A stretch of 64,000 nt of DNA. Origin: Sphingomonas sp. (GTDB lineage: Bacteria; Pseudomonadota; Alphaproteobacteria; Sphingomonadales; Sphingomonadaceae). Position 1 is the first letter of the stretch. Every line of letters starts with the position of its first letter. The stretch is taken from contig NZ_JAHBZI010000001.1 in assembly GCF_019635515.1 (NCBI RefSeq), positions 124,001 to 188,000 on the forward strand, written 5' to 3'. Below, in pieces: positions 9,951 to 18,041 of the stretch. The translations under genes were made by a program, and so were the position numbers. The notes below the pieces were generated by a model. That model made no database searches. It saw only the letters and a list, made by a program, of their open reading frames with translations, and had not been told where the DNA came from.

Positions 9951-12203
9951 ATGCGCGGCTGGAAAGAATCCGAAGTCTGGCGAGAGCGGCTCAAGCGCGC
10001 CGTCCGCTGGATCGACGACACGCCCGAGCGGTTGCACGGCTGGTTCGGACGGCAGCGCGAGGCCTGGCGGGAGCGCGGCTGGCGCGGGGTGATCACGCCC
10101 CGGCGAATCGTGCTCGGGTCCAGCGCGGTGCTGCTGGCGGGCTTCACGACCTTGTGGTGGACGACGCTGCCGCCGGCGATGCCGGGCTATGCGGCGGTAC
10201 GCGGGCATTGGCAGGCATCCGAGGCATGGCTCTATGACCGTAATGGCCGGCTGATCGATTCGACGCGCGTCGATTATCGGGCGCGGCGGCTGGCATGGGT
10301 GAAACTGGAGGATGTGTCGCAGGTCGCGCGCGACGTGCTCGTCGCGGCCGAGGACCGGCGGTTTCGCTCCCATGGCGGGATCGACTGGCTGGCGACGTTG
10401 GGATCGGTGCGCGCGCGGCTTTCCGGGCAGCGGGCGCGCGGGGCCTCGACGCTGTCGATGCAGGTCGCGGCGTATCTCGCGCCCGAGCTTTCCGCGCCGG
10501 GCAGCCGCGGGCTGATCGACAAGCTCCGCCAGATGCGCGCGGGTGATGCGCTCGACGGGGCGTGGAGCAAGGACCAGATCCTAGAGGCCTATCTCAACCT
10601 TGCCGGGTTTCGCGGCGAGGCGCAGGGGATCGGCGCGGCGGCGCTCGGCCTGTTCGGCAAGACGCCGGCCGCGCTCAGTCGCGACGACGCGCTGCTGCTC
10701 GCCGCCTTGCTCCCCGATCCGCGCGCCGGGGCGACCAAGGTGGCGGCGCGAGCCTGCGCGCTCAGCCACGACAAGGATTGCAGCCGGTTCGCGGGGGCGG
10801 CGGCATCGATGCTCGGGCCGGCGCGCAGCCTCGCGCTCGATCCGGGGCTGGCGCCGCATCTCAGCGCGCGGCTGCTGACGGTGCCGGGCGCCAAGGTGAC
10901 GACGACGCTCGATCTCAACATCCAGCGCGTGGCGATCGCGGCGCTAAAGCGGCAGCTACAGGGGCTGGGTGGGACCCGCGCCCGCGACGGCGCGGCGGTG
11001 GTGGTCGATAACGCGACCGGCGATGTGCTGGCCTATGTCGGCGGGATCGGCGGCGAATCGACGGCGCCGGCGGTGGATGGCGCCGCCGCCTATCGCCAGG
11101 CGGGATCGACGTTAAAGCCGTTCCTCTACGCGCAGGCCATCGAGAAGGGTTACCTCACCGCCGCTTCGATCCTCGACGATTCGCCCGTCCAGCTCGACAC
11201 CGCGTCGGGGCTCTACGTTCCTCAGAATTACGACAAGGCGTTCAAGGGTCCGGTATCGGCGCGGATCGCTCTGGCGGGGTCGCTCAACGTGCCGGCGGTG
11301 CGGACCTTGCTGCTCGTCGGAGTCGATCCGTTTCGCGACCGGTTGTGGGATACCGGCTATCGCGGGTTGGTCGAGGACGGGCAATATTATGGCTATTCGC
11401 TGGCGCTCGGCTCGGCGGAAGTGACGCTAATGGAGCAGGTCGCGGCCTATCGCAGCCTGGCGATGGGCGGGCGCTGGAGTCCGCTGCGGATCGTTTCGAC
11501 CGACAAGCGCGAAGCCCTGCGCGGCGTGACCACCCCGCAGGCTGCATGGATCGTCGCCGACATGCTCGCCGATCCCAATGCGCGTGCTGGCACGTTCGGG
11601 ATCGATTCGGCGCTGCGGCTGCCCTTCTGGGCGGGGGCAAAGACGGGGACGTCGAAGGCGATGCGAGACAATTGGTGTATCGGCTTCTCCGACCGCTTCA
11701 CCGTCGGCGTATGGGTCGGCAATCTCGAAGGCGATCCGATGCGCGCGGTATCGGGCACCAGCGGCGCGGCACCGGTGTGGCGCGACCTGATGATGGCGTT
11801 GCATCAGGAACGAGCGGGGAAGGCGCCGGCGCGGCCTCCGGGGATCGAGGAGCGCGCGATCGCCTTCGAAGGCGGCATCGAGCAGCCGCGGCGCGAATAT
11901 TTCATCGCGGGGACCGCGCTCAGCCGGGTCGCGGCCGTGCCGGCGGCGGCGCGGCGGCCGCGGATCGTCAATCCGGTCGGCGGCAGTGTCTATGCCCTCG
12001 ATCCCGACATTCCGCGCGACAATCAGCGGCTGGCGGTTTCGGTGACCGGCGAGGTGCTCGGACACCGGCTGGTGCTCGACAACCGCGAGATCGGATCGGC
12101 CGAATCGCGGCCGCTGATTCTGGCGCCGCGCGGCCAGCACCGGCTGCGGCTCATCGACCTGGGTGGGCGCACCGTCGATCAGGTGATTTTCACGATCCGG
12201 TGA
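9951..12203 (+). CDS. pbpC: Penicillin-binding protein 1C
   Basis: This bifunctional peptidoglycan glycosyltransferase/transpeptidase has 750 residues. A single membrane helix near residues 45-65 precedes the GT51 domain with AAEDRRFRSHGG (catalytic Glu134) and RGASTLSMQVA. The transpeptidase domain shows STLK (Ser386, Lys389), SLN in GSLNVPAVR, and KTGT (Lys564). The C-terminal ~90 residues match the BiPBP_C extension of PBP1C. Together with the upstream alpha-2-macroglobulin it forms the conserved yfhM-pbpC pair, in which PBP1C is thought to repair the wall after the macroglobulin traps an attacking protease. The start ATG is followed by MRGWKESEVWRERLK. Confidence 0.93.
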   Translation: MRGWKESEVWRERLKRAVRWIDDTPERLHGWFGRQREAWRERGWRGVITPRRIVLGSSAVLLAGFTTLWWTTLPPAMPGYAAVRGHWQASEAWLYDRNGRLIDSTRVDYRARRLAWVKLEDVSQVARDVLVAAEDRRFRSHGGIDWLATLGSVRARLSGQRARGASTLSMQVAAYLAPELSAPGSRGLIDKLRQMRAGDALDGAWSKDQILEAYLNLAGFRGEAQGIGAAALGLFGKTPAALSRDDALLLAALLPDPRAGATKVAARACALSHDKDCSRFAGAAASMLGPARSLALDPGLAPHLSARLLTVPGAKVTTTLDLNIQRVAIAALKRQLQGLGGTRARDGAAVVVDNATGDVLAYVGGIGGESTAPAVDGAAAYRQAGSTLKPFLYAQAIEKGYLTAASILDDSPVQLDTASGLYVPQNYDKAFKGPVSARIALAGSLNVPAVRTLLLVGVDPFRDRLWDTGYRGLVEDGQYYGYSLALGSAEVTLMEQVAAYRSLAMGGRWSPLRIVSTDKREALRGVTTPQAAWIVADMLADPNARAGTFGIDSALRLPFWAGAKTGTSKAMRDNWCIGFSDRFTVGVWVGNLEGDPMRAVSGTSGAAPVWRDLMMALHQERAGKAPARPPGIEERAIAFEGGIEQPRREYFIAGTALSRVAAVPAAARRPRIVNPVGGSVYALDPDIPRDNQRLAVSVTGEVLGHRLVLDNREIGSAESRPLILAPRGQHRLRLIDLGGRTVDQVIFTIR

Positions 12204-12213
12204 GGGTCGTTGA

Positions 12214-12254
12214 GGGACCGAAATGCCAGGCAGCGCGTTGTGCGATTCGGTCCC
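12214..12254 (+). terminator. Possible weak terminator hairpin after pbpC
   Basis: GGGACCGAA (12214-12222) pairs with TTCGGTCCC (12246-12254) across a 23-nt loop. It is followed by a pyrimidine-rich CTTCCCCTTTC rather than a clean T run. It lies between the convergent pbpC and bamE genes and could serve either. Confidence 0.3.
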
Positions 12255-12342
12255 CTTCCCCTTTCGGAGACCGTGCCAACAGGCACCGGCCGCGCTGGCG
12301 TATCCCGGCGCGGCCGAACGCCGGTTCCAAGCTAAAGCGAAT

Positions 12343-12813
12343 TTACTGGCCCGAGCCGCCCGCCGGGCCGGCGCCTGGCGCGCCGACGGTGCCGATATTG
12401 CCGAACAGATCCTGGAAGAAGCTGCGCTTGCGGCCCAGCGTCGGGGTGGTCTTGCCATAGGGATCGATCGACGCGATCAGCTCGGCGCCGGTGCGGTCGA
12501 CGGCGACGACGTTACCCTTGGCGTCGAAGCGGACACGCAGCGTCTCCTGGGTCTTCGCCTTGGGGCTCTGGAAGCCGAGATTGCTGCTCTCGCGTGAGAC
12601 GTAATACCATTCGCCTTCGTTGAACTGGCTGGTCAATGTCGGGCGGCCGAGCGTCTGCAGCACCGATTCGCGATTATCGACGCCGGGCTGGATCGCATCG
12701 ACCAGCTCCTTGTCGATCACATAGCCCTGGTGCGTGCGCACAGGCGCGCAGGCGGAGGTGCCGAGAGCGGCGGCCAGCAGGGCGGCGCCAAGCGCACGGA
12801 CGGGAATCGACAT
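12343..12813 (-). CDS. bamE: Outer membrane protein assembly factor BamE (SmpA/OmlA) lipoprotein
   Basis: The protein has 156 residues from ATG 12813. Signal peptide MSIPVRALGAALLAAALG runs into lipobox TSAC, giving an N-terminal Cys of the mature lipoprotein. The following VDAIQPGVDNRESVLQTLGRP is the SmpA/OmlA signature (PG.....V...LG.P), with YYV and later beta strands as in BamE. BamE is a small lipoprotein of the Bam machine that inserts beta-barrels into the outer membrane. A Gly/Pro-rich tail (GAPGAGPAGGSGQ) extends beyond the family core. It diverges from the downstream chaperone gene with a 107-bp gap. Confidence 0.88.
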   Translation of the reverse strand: MSIPVRALGAALLAAALGTSACAPVRTHQGYVIDKELVDAIQPGVDNRESVLQTLGRPTLTSQFNEGEWYYVSRESSNLGFQSPKAKTQETLRVRFDAKGNVVAVDRTGAELIASIDPYGKTTPTLGRKRSFFQDLFGNIGTVGAPGAGPAGGSGQ

Positions 12814-12920
12814 AGTTTCTCCAAGGGCAAACACGCGGGCGAGCGCATTGCATCGCGCGGCCATAGCCTCAATATGCTTCAAAATGCGGCCAAACAAGGT
12901 CGCAGCCCGATCAGGATGGA

Positions 12921-13445
12921 ATGAACCGGCACATGCGATTGCTCCAACGTCTCTTCGCAAGGCCCGACCGTGGCACCGCGCCGCAGCTATACGCGGCGGT
13001 TGTCGCGCGCGGGCGCGAACCGCATTGGTATGAGGAAGGCGGGGTGCCGGACACGATCGACGGCCGCTTCGACATGATCGCGGCGGTGCTCGCGATGGTG
13101 ATGCTGCGACTGGAGGGCGACCCGGAGGGGGTGCCGCAGAGCACCGCGCTAGCCGAATGCTTCATCGAGGACATGGACGGCCAGCTTCGCGAGATCGGCA
13201 TCGGCGACATCGTCGTCGGCAAGCATCTCGGGCGGATGATGGGGATGCTCGGCGGGCGGCTGGGTGCCTATCGCGACGGGCTGGCCGCGGGATCGATCCG
13301 CGAGGCGCTGGTCCGCAACCTCTATCGCGGTGACGCGCCGGCCGATTCGGCGCTGGCCTATGTCGAGCGCGAGCTGCTGGCGCTGCGCGACCGATTCGCC
13401 GCGGCGCCGGTCGCCAGTTTCGTTGGCGGAGAGCTGCCGGCATGA
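12921..13445 (+). CDS. Ubiquinol-cytochrome c chaperone family protein (CBP3-like)
   Basis: The protein has 174 residues, with RGREPHWYEEGGVPDTIDGRF followed by MLRLEGD, IEDMDGQLREIGIGDIVVGK and MMGMLGGRLGAY. This is the order of conserved blocks in the Ubiq_cyt_C_chap family, related to mitochondrial Cbp3, which helps assemble the cytochrome bc1 complex. The stop overlaps the start of the DUF177 gene by 4 bp, the arrangement I know from other alphaproteobacteria. A nearby alternative start, MRLLQRLF at 12933, is possible. Confidence 0.85.
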   Translation: MNRHMRLLQRLFARPDRGTAPQLYAAVVARGREPHWYEEGGVPDTIDGRFDMIAAVLAMVMLRLEGDPEGVPQSTALAECFIEDMDGQLREIGIGDIVVGKHLGRMMGMLGGRLGAYRDGLAAGSIREALVRNLYRGDAPADSALAYVERELLALRDRFAAAPVASFVGGELPA

Positions 13446-13972
13446 GCGAGTTCGAACGGCTGCACCGGCTCGACCAGATCGGCGCGGGCGAGAACAAGGT
13501 TTCGGTCAGCGCCGGGGCGGACGAACGCGCGGCACTGGCCAGGCGCTTCGGCCTGGCGGCGATCGATGCGCTGGCCGCGGACTATGCGATTCGCCGCGAT
13601 GCGAGCGGGGTGGTCGCACACGGGCATCTGTCCGCCGCGGTCACCCAGAATTGCTCGGTGACCGGCGAGCCGCTGCCAGTGCGCGTCGAAGAGGATTTCG
13701 CGATTCGCTTCCTCCCCGAGCCGGACAGCGCCGCGCCCGACGAGATCGAACTCAGCGAGGACGAGTGCGACACGGTGTTCTACACCGGCGGCGCGATCGA
13801 TCTTGGCGAGGCGGCGGCGGAGACGCTGTTGCTGTCGCTCGATCCGTTTCCGCGCGGTCCGAACGCGGCGGCGGCGCTCAAGGCGGCGGGCGTGGTCAGC
13901 GAGGAAGAGGATGCGGCGGCGCCGAAGGGCGCGCTGGCCGGGCTCAAGGATCTGCTCGGCAAGAAGGGCTGA
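13442..13972 (+). CDS. DUF177 (YceD-like) protein
   Basis: The protein has 176 residues. The central CSVTGEPLPVRVEEDFAIRF followed by acidic ELSEDECDTVFY and DLGEAAAETLLLSLDPFPRGP matches the DUF177/YceD family, which has the pattern C..(C)L....P......DPYP. In other bacteria yceD precedes rpmF and influences 23S rRNA or L32 biogenesis; rpmF is not next to it here. It overlaps the upstream chaperone by ATGA. Confidence 0.85.
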   Translation: MSEFERLHRLDQIGAGENKVSVSAGADERAALARRFGLAAIDALAADYAIRRDASGVVAHGHLSAAVTQNCSVTGEPLPVRVEEDFAIRFLPEPDSAAPDEIELSEDECDTVFYTGGAIDLGEAAAETLLLSLDPFPRGPNAAAALKAAGVVSEEEDAAAPKGALAGLKDLLGKKG

Positions 13973-14113
13973 ACTAAGCCGAGGAATGGGCCTCGCGACG
14001 CGAATGGTCCCAATGGTCGCACTGACCATGTGGCCTGAATTTGGCTGGATCCGAACTACGATTTCAAAGAGCGGGCGGCAAAGCCGGCCGGCTTGGCCAA
14101 AGCAGCCGAAATC

Positions 14114-14545
14114 CTACATTGCAAGTTCGAGCAGACGCGCGCGTTCGAGATCCTTGGCGCGGCCGAAATGGCGGAGGATCGTCAGCAGTTCCTCGCGGGA
14201 CGGCACGAAGACACCGCCGACCGACTCGCGCGTCTCGGGGATCAGCAGCTCGCCAAATGCGTGGAAGCCAGCCATGAAATCGACCGGGACGGGCGGCGCG
14301 TTCCACTGGCAGTAAAAGTCCGAACGGAAGCGGCTGTCGGGGGTGCCGGGGGTTAGTGCTATGCCGAGGCCGGGGAGGATGCGGCGGGCGTCGGCGACGC
14401 CGAGCAGCACATCGATGTCGCGGACTTCCACCGGGCTGGCGCCGTGGAGGGCGACGGCGGCGCTGCCGATGATCCACCACGGATCGCGGGCGGGGATCAT
14501 GGCGGTGGCGACCTGCGTGAGGGTTTGGCGGAGTTCGGGGGGCAT
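14114..14545 (-). CDS. Nucleotidyltransferase-fold protein (MNT/AbiEii-like)
   Basis: The protein has 143 residues. WWIIGSAAVALHG followed by VEVRDIDVLLG has the GS/GG...D.D pattern of minimal nucleotidyltransferases (GSxxxxLHG...DIDVL). The rest (PVDFMAGFHAFGELLIPET..., REELLTILRHFGRAKDLERA) resembles the C-terminal part of small nucleotidyltransferase-like proteins that handle one nucleic-acid or protein substrate. No toxin-antitoxin partner is adjacent. Its substrate cannot be told from the sequence. Confidence 0.65.
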   Translation of the reverse strand: MPPELRQTLTQVATAMIPARDPWWIIGSAAVALHGASPVEVRDIDVLLGVADARRILPGLGIALTPGTPDSRFRSDFYCQWNAPPVPVDFMAGFHAFGELLIPETRESVGGVFVPSREELLTILRHFGRAKDLERARLLELAM

Positions 14546-14580
14546 TGGCCGGGACTATGCGGCGCGGCTGCGGTGCGCAA

Positions 14581-14698
14581 ATCCTCCCCGGAGGGGAGGG
14601 GACCGCGAAGCGGTGGAGGGGGTTCGCAAAAAAGGGTGTCGCTCGTGGCAAGCCCCTCCGCCAGCCTGCGACTGCCACCTCCCCCTCCGGGGGAGGGT
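14581..14698. repeat. Palindromic repeat element, family D, intergenic copy
   Basis: The element begins ATCCTCCCCG and ends with CCCCCTCCGGGGGAGG. Inside are the subhairpin ACCGCGAAGCGGT and a distal ACTGCCACCTCCCC block. The same layout occurs at 17879-18009 (diverged) and 44773-44898; 41632-41682 is a half-size relative. It fills the gap between the convergently read nucleotidyltransferase and TetR genes, so no other function is evident there. Confidence 0.8.
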
Positions 14699-14700
14699 TG

Positions 14701-15330
14701 TTACGCCCCGATCCCCTTCGCCAGCATCGAGGCGATGGTGTCGGCGATCTCCTCGGGCTGGGTGTCGTCGGCCCAGACGCTGTAGCGCAGCCCGAGGAAC
14801 ACGTTCATCCCCATCAGCGCCCAGGCGTGGATTTCGGAGATGTCGCCGCGCACCTCGCCGCGCTCGGCCGCCGCCTTGAGGCGGGCGTGGATGCGCTCGG
14901 CGGTGGTGGCATAGTGCATGCGGAAGCTCTCGGGATCGACGAACTCGGCTTCGTCGATGATCCGGTAGATTTCCTTGTGGCTGCGGGCGAAGCGGATGAA
15001 GTGAAGCAGGCCGGCGCGTTCCGCCTCGATCTGCCCTTGCGCGGCGCGGATCGCCGGGCCGACATGCTCCTTCACCTGCTCGCTCATGTCGCGGACGAGC
15101 GCGCGGAACACCGCGTCCTTCGAGTCGAAATAGGTGTAGAAGCTGCCGAGCGCGACGCCGGCGCGGCGGGTGATCCCGCTGATCGACCCTTCGTGAAAAC
15201 CCTTTTCGCCAAACTCTTCGGCAGCGGCGTCGAGGATCGCGCGCAGCGTGCGGCGGCCGCGCTCGGTGCGCGGTTCCTTGCCCGCACTGGCTGATTCAGC
15301 GGCCCCATCCATGGGGGATGTGGCCGTCAT
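14701..15330 (-). CDS. TetR/AcrR family transcriptional regulator
   Basis: The protein has about 209 residues from ATG 15330, preceded by GAGAGGG at good spacing; an ATG at 15348 is also possible. The N-terminal helix-turn-helix reads TLRAILDAAAEEFGEKGFHE followed by GSISGITRRAGVALGSFYTYFDSKDAVFRALV, typical of TetR. The C-terminal ligand-binding half (IYRIIDEAEFVDPESFRMHYA) is family-specific. It diverges from a TonB-dependent receptor whose promoter carries a perfect inverted repeat, and it probably represses that receptor and the MFS gene. The inducer is unknown. Confidence 0.88.
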   Translation of the reverse strand: MTATSPMDGAAESASAGKEPRTERGRRTLRAILDAAAEEFGEKGFHEGSISGITRRAGVALGSFYTYFDSKDAVFRALVRDMSEQVKEHVGPAIRAAQGQIEAERAGLLHFIRFARSHKEIYRIIDEAEFVDPESFRMHYATTAERIHARLKAAAERGEVRGDISEIHAWALMGMNVFLGLRYSVWADDTQPEEIADTIASMLAKGIGA

Positions 15331-15375
15331 GCCACGCCCTCTCGCCATTCGTACAATCCCCCCAACAATCCGAAG

Positions 15376-15404
15376 TTGAAACCCGGTTCAGGTTTCAGTA
15401 TAGC
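15376..15404 (+). promoter_or_regulatory. Promoter with embedded TetR-type operator upstream of the TonB receptor
   Basis: TTGAAA (15376-15381) and TATAGC (15399-15404) are 17 bp apart. Between them lies the perfect inverted repeat TGAAACC-N7-GGTTTCA (15377-15397), ideally placed for a dimeric TetR repressor to block RNA polymerase. The receptor start is at 15467; the divergent tetR start is at 15330. Confidence 0.6.
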
Positions 15405-15466
15405 GTACGGCAATTGCTTACAACCCGTCTTCGAGAACGGGTTCGCCACTTGGGGAGGAAGACCTG

Positions 15467-17809
15467 ATGTCACGCCGTAATTCATCCATCCGCACCGCAT
15501 TGTTCGCCGGGGCCGCGTTCGCGGGCATCGCCGCGACGCCCGCCTTCGCGCAGGATAGCACGACCGCCGCCGCCGCGCAGACCGCAGAAACCGAAGACGG
15601 CACGATTGCCGACGATGGCGGCATCATCGTCACCGCGCGCCGCCGCGCGGAAAGCCTGATCAATGTGCCGATCGCGGTGACCGCGATCAGCGGTGCCCAG
15701 CTTGAGGCATCGGGCGCGATCGACATCACCGATGTCGCCCAGTCCGCCCCCAACGTGACCCTCGAAGTGTCGCGCGGCACCAATTCGACGCTATCGGCCT
15801 TTATCCGCGGCGTTGGCCAGCAGGATCCGGTTGCCGGTTTCGAAGCCGGCGTCGGCATCTATCTCGATGACGTCTATCTCAACCGTCCGCAGGCGGCGGT
15901 GCTCGATATCTATGACGTCGAGCGCATCGAAGTGCTGCGCGGGCCGCAGGGCACGCTCTATGGCCGCAACACCATCGGCGGTGCGGTCAAATATGTCACC
16001 CGCCGCATCGGCAGCGACCCGACCGCCAAGATCCGCGGCGCCTATGGCAGCTACAATCAGGCCGACATCGTCGTCAGCGCCTCGTCGCCGATCGGCGATA
16101 CCGGCTTCAAGGTCGGCGGCGCCTTCGCCCGCCTGTCGCGCGGCGGCTTCGGCAAGAACCTCACCACCGGCGCCGAGAATTATAACAAGGACATCTGGGC
16201 GGGCCGCGCCACGCTCGAATTCGAGCCGTCGAGCGACGCCTATTTCCGCGTCTCGGGCGATTATACGCACGACAAGAGCGCGACGCGCGGCGGCCACCGC
16301 CTGATCCCGGGCATCGCCAGCGGCACCCTGGTGCTCGCCAATGTCTTCGATTCGCGCGGCAACCTGACCACGCCGACGCAGGACGTGAAGGCATGGGGCA
16401 TCAACGGCTTCTTCGAATTGAAGCCGAGCGACTGGCTGACCTTCCGCTCGATCACCGGCTATCGCAAGGACGACAGCGCGACGCCGATCGACTTCGACGC
16501 GCTGAACGCGGTGCAGGTCGATGTGCCGGCATTCTACAACAACAAGCAGTTCAGCCAGGAAGCGCAGCTGCTGATCGATACCGGCGGCTTTTCGGGTCTG
16601 CTCGGCGTCTATTATCTCGACGCCGCGGCGCGCACCGTGTTCGACGTGCGCCTGCCCGGCGGCGTGACTGCGCTGACCTATGGCAATGTCGATACCGATA
16701 CCGTCGCGGTATTCGGCGACTTCACCTATGATTTCGGCATGTTCAGCGTGTCGGCCGGCGGCCGCTACACCTGGGACCGCCGCGATTCGAGCGTGATCCG
16801 CCGCACCTATCTGGGTGGCGGCTCGCCGTTCTTCAGCGGCGCCGGCACGCTGTTCGCGACGACTTCGGACTTCACCGGCAAGGCCGATTTCGCCAAATTC
16901 ACCCCGCGCGCCTCGGTCAGCTTCAAGCCCGACGCCAGCAGCACGCTCTATGCGAGCTGGTCGAAGGGCTTCAAGGGTGGTGGCTTCGATCCGCGCGGCC
17001 AGACCAGCGCCTGCCGCACCACCAGCGGCGGCGTATGTAACGCCCAGCAGGTCTACGACTTCATGTCGTTCGATCCCGAGACCGTCACCAGCTACGAAAT
17101 CGGCTACAAGGCCTCGCTGTTCGATCGCCGCCTGACCGTCGCGCTGGCCGGCTTCCAGTCTGACTATACCGATGTGCAGGTGCCGGGCTCGATCGGCACC
17201 ACCGTCGGCGGCGTCCAGACCTTCATCGGCATCACCACCAATGCCGGCAAGGCCCGGATCAAGGGCATCGAGTTCGAGGGCAATGCCGCGATCGTCAAGG
17301 GCGAGGACGGCAGCGCGCTGAACCTCAACTGGTCGGTCGGCTATATGGATGCCAAATATCTGCACTTCATCGACTCGCGCGGTCTCGATGTCGCCAACCG
17401 CCGCAAGATCCAGAACACCCCGGATTGGACCGCGAGCGGCACGCTCGGCTACACCACGCCGATCGGCATGGGTTCGCTGACGATCAGCGGTACGGCATCG
17501 TATCGCGGCGCCTCGCAGCAGTTCGAGCTGCGCACGCCGATGCTCGACCAGAAGGCATACACGCTGTTCGACGCCAATCTGGTGTGGGACGTGAACGACA
17601 TGCTTTCGTTCGGCGTCCATGGCCGCAACCTCGGCAACAAGAAGTATATCGTCGCCGGCTACAACTTCCTCGCGCAGAACCCCGACACCGGCGACTTCCT
17701 GCGGACCGGCACCGGCGCCTATGTATCGACGCTGGGCACCGAAGGCGTGCTGACCGCCTATTACGGCAACCCGCGCCAGGTCTTCGGCACCGCGACGATC
17801 AAGTTCTAA
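15467..17809 (+). CDS. TonB-dependent outer-membrane receptor
   Basis: The protein has 780 residues. Signal peptide SIRTALFAGAAFAGIAATPAFAQ is followed by a plug domain with IIVTARRRAESLINVPIAVTA (TonB-box region into plug) and GPQGTLYGRNTIGGAVKYVT. A 22-strand barrel ends in VFGTATIKF with C-terminal Phe. It imports an unknown substrate using TonB energy. Sphingomonads carry many such receptors for oligosaccharides, aromatics and chelated iron. The adjacent TetR and MFS genes suggest one uptake locus in which the receptor crosses the outer membrane and the MFS protein the inner. Confidence 0.95.
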   Translation: MSRRNSSIRTALFAGAAFAGIAATPAFAQDSTTAAAAQTAETEDGTIADDGGIIVTARRRAESLINVPIAVTAISGAQLEASGAIDITDVAQSAPNVTLEVSRGTNSTLSAFIRGVGQQDPVAGFEAGVGIYLDDVYLNRPQAAVLDIYDVERIEVLRGPQGTLYGRNTIGGAVKYVTRRIGSDPTAKIRGAYGSYNQADIVVSASSPIGDTGFKVGGAFARLSRGGFGKNLTTGAENYNKDIWAGRATLEFEPSSDAYFRVSGDYTHDKSATRGGHRLIPGIASGTLVLANVFDSRGNLTTPTQDVKAWGINGFFELKPSDWLTFRSITGYRKDDSATPIDFDALNAVQVDVPAFYNNKQFSQEAQLLIDTGGFSGLLGVYYLDAAARTVFDVRLPGGVTALTYGNVDTDTVAVFGDFTYDFGMFSVSAGGRYTWDRRDSSVIRRTYLGGGSPFFSGAGTLFATTSDFTGKADFAKFTPRASVSFKPDASSTLYASWSKGFKGGGFDPRGQTSACRTTSGGVCNAQQVYDFMSFDPETVTSYEIGYKASLFDRRLTVALAGFQSDYTDVQVPGSIGTTVGGVQTFIGITTNAGKARIKGIEFEGNAAIVKGEDGSALNLNWSVGYMDAKYLHFIDSRGLDVANRRKIQNTPDWTASGTLGYTTPIGMGSLTISGTASYRGASQQFELRTPMLDQKAYTLFDANLVWDVNDMLSFGVHGRNLGNKKYIVAGYNFLAQNPDTGDFLRTGTGAYVSTLGTEGVLTAYYGNPRQVFGTATIKF

Positions 17810-17834
17810 GCGCTCTTCCCGAGCCACAACTCCG

Positions 17835-17874
17835 GAGCCGGGCGTCTCATTGGGGCGTCCGGCTCTTTTCTTTC
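17835..17874 (+). terminator. Intrinsic terminator of the TonB receptor gene
   Basis: GAGCCGGGCG pairs with CGTCCGGCTC around an 11-nt loop, followed by TTTTCTTTCT. It sits 25 bp after the receptor stop. Confidence 0.75.
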
Positions 17875-17878
17875 TGCT

Positions 17879-18009
17879 TTCCCTCTCCCTTGCTGGGAGA
17901 GGGAGAGGCCCGCCGCGAAGCGGTGGGAGGGTGAGGGTGCGCTATCCACGGGCAACATCGTCCGCGGATAGCTCCCTCCCCCCAACTCTCCCCCATCAAG
18001 GGGGAGGGC
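17879..18009. repeat. Palindromic repeat element, family D, diverged copy
   Basis: The inner landmarks GCCGCGAAGCGGTGGGAGGGTGAGGG and a distal CTCCCTCCCCCC...CCCCCATCAAGGGGGAGGG mirror the family layout, with outer arms CCCTCTCCCTTGCTGGGAGAGGG. It lies between the TonB receptor terminator and the MFS start. Confidence 0.6.
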
Positions 18010-18041
18010 TTGCAGGCCGCAACCGATTCATGAGGTCGCCA

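Noticed and set aside
15791..17827. A 678-residue frame on the - strand opposite the TonB receptor
   Set aside because: Same compositional shadow; the + strand gene has signal peptide, plug and C-terminal Phe.
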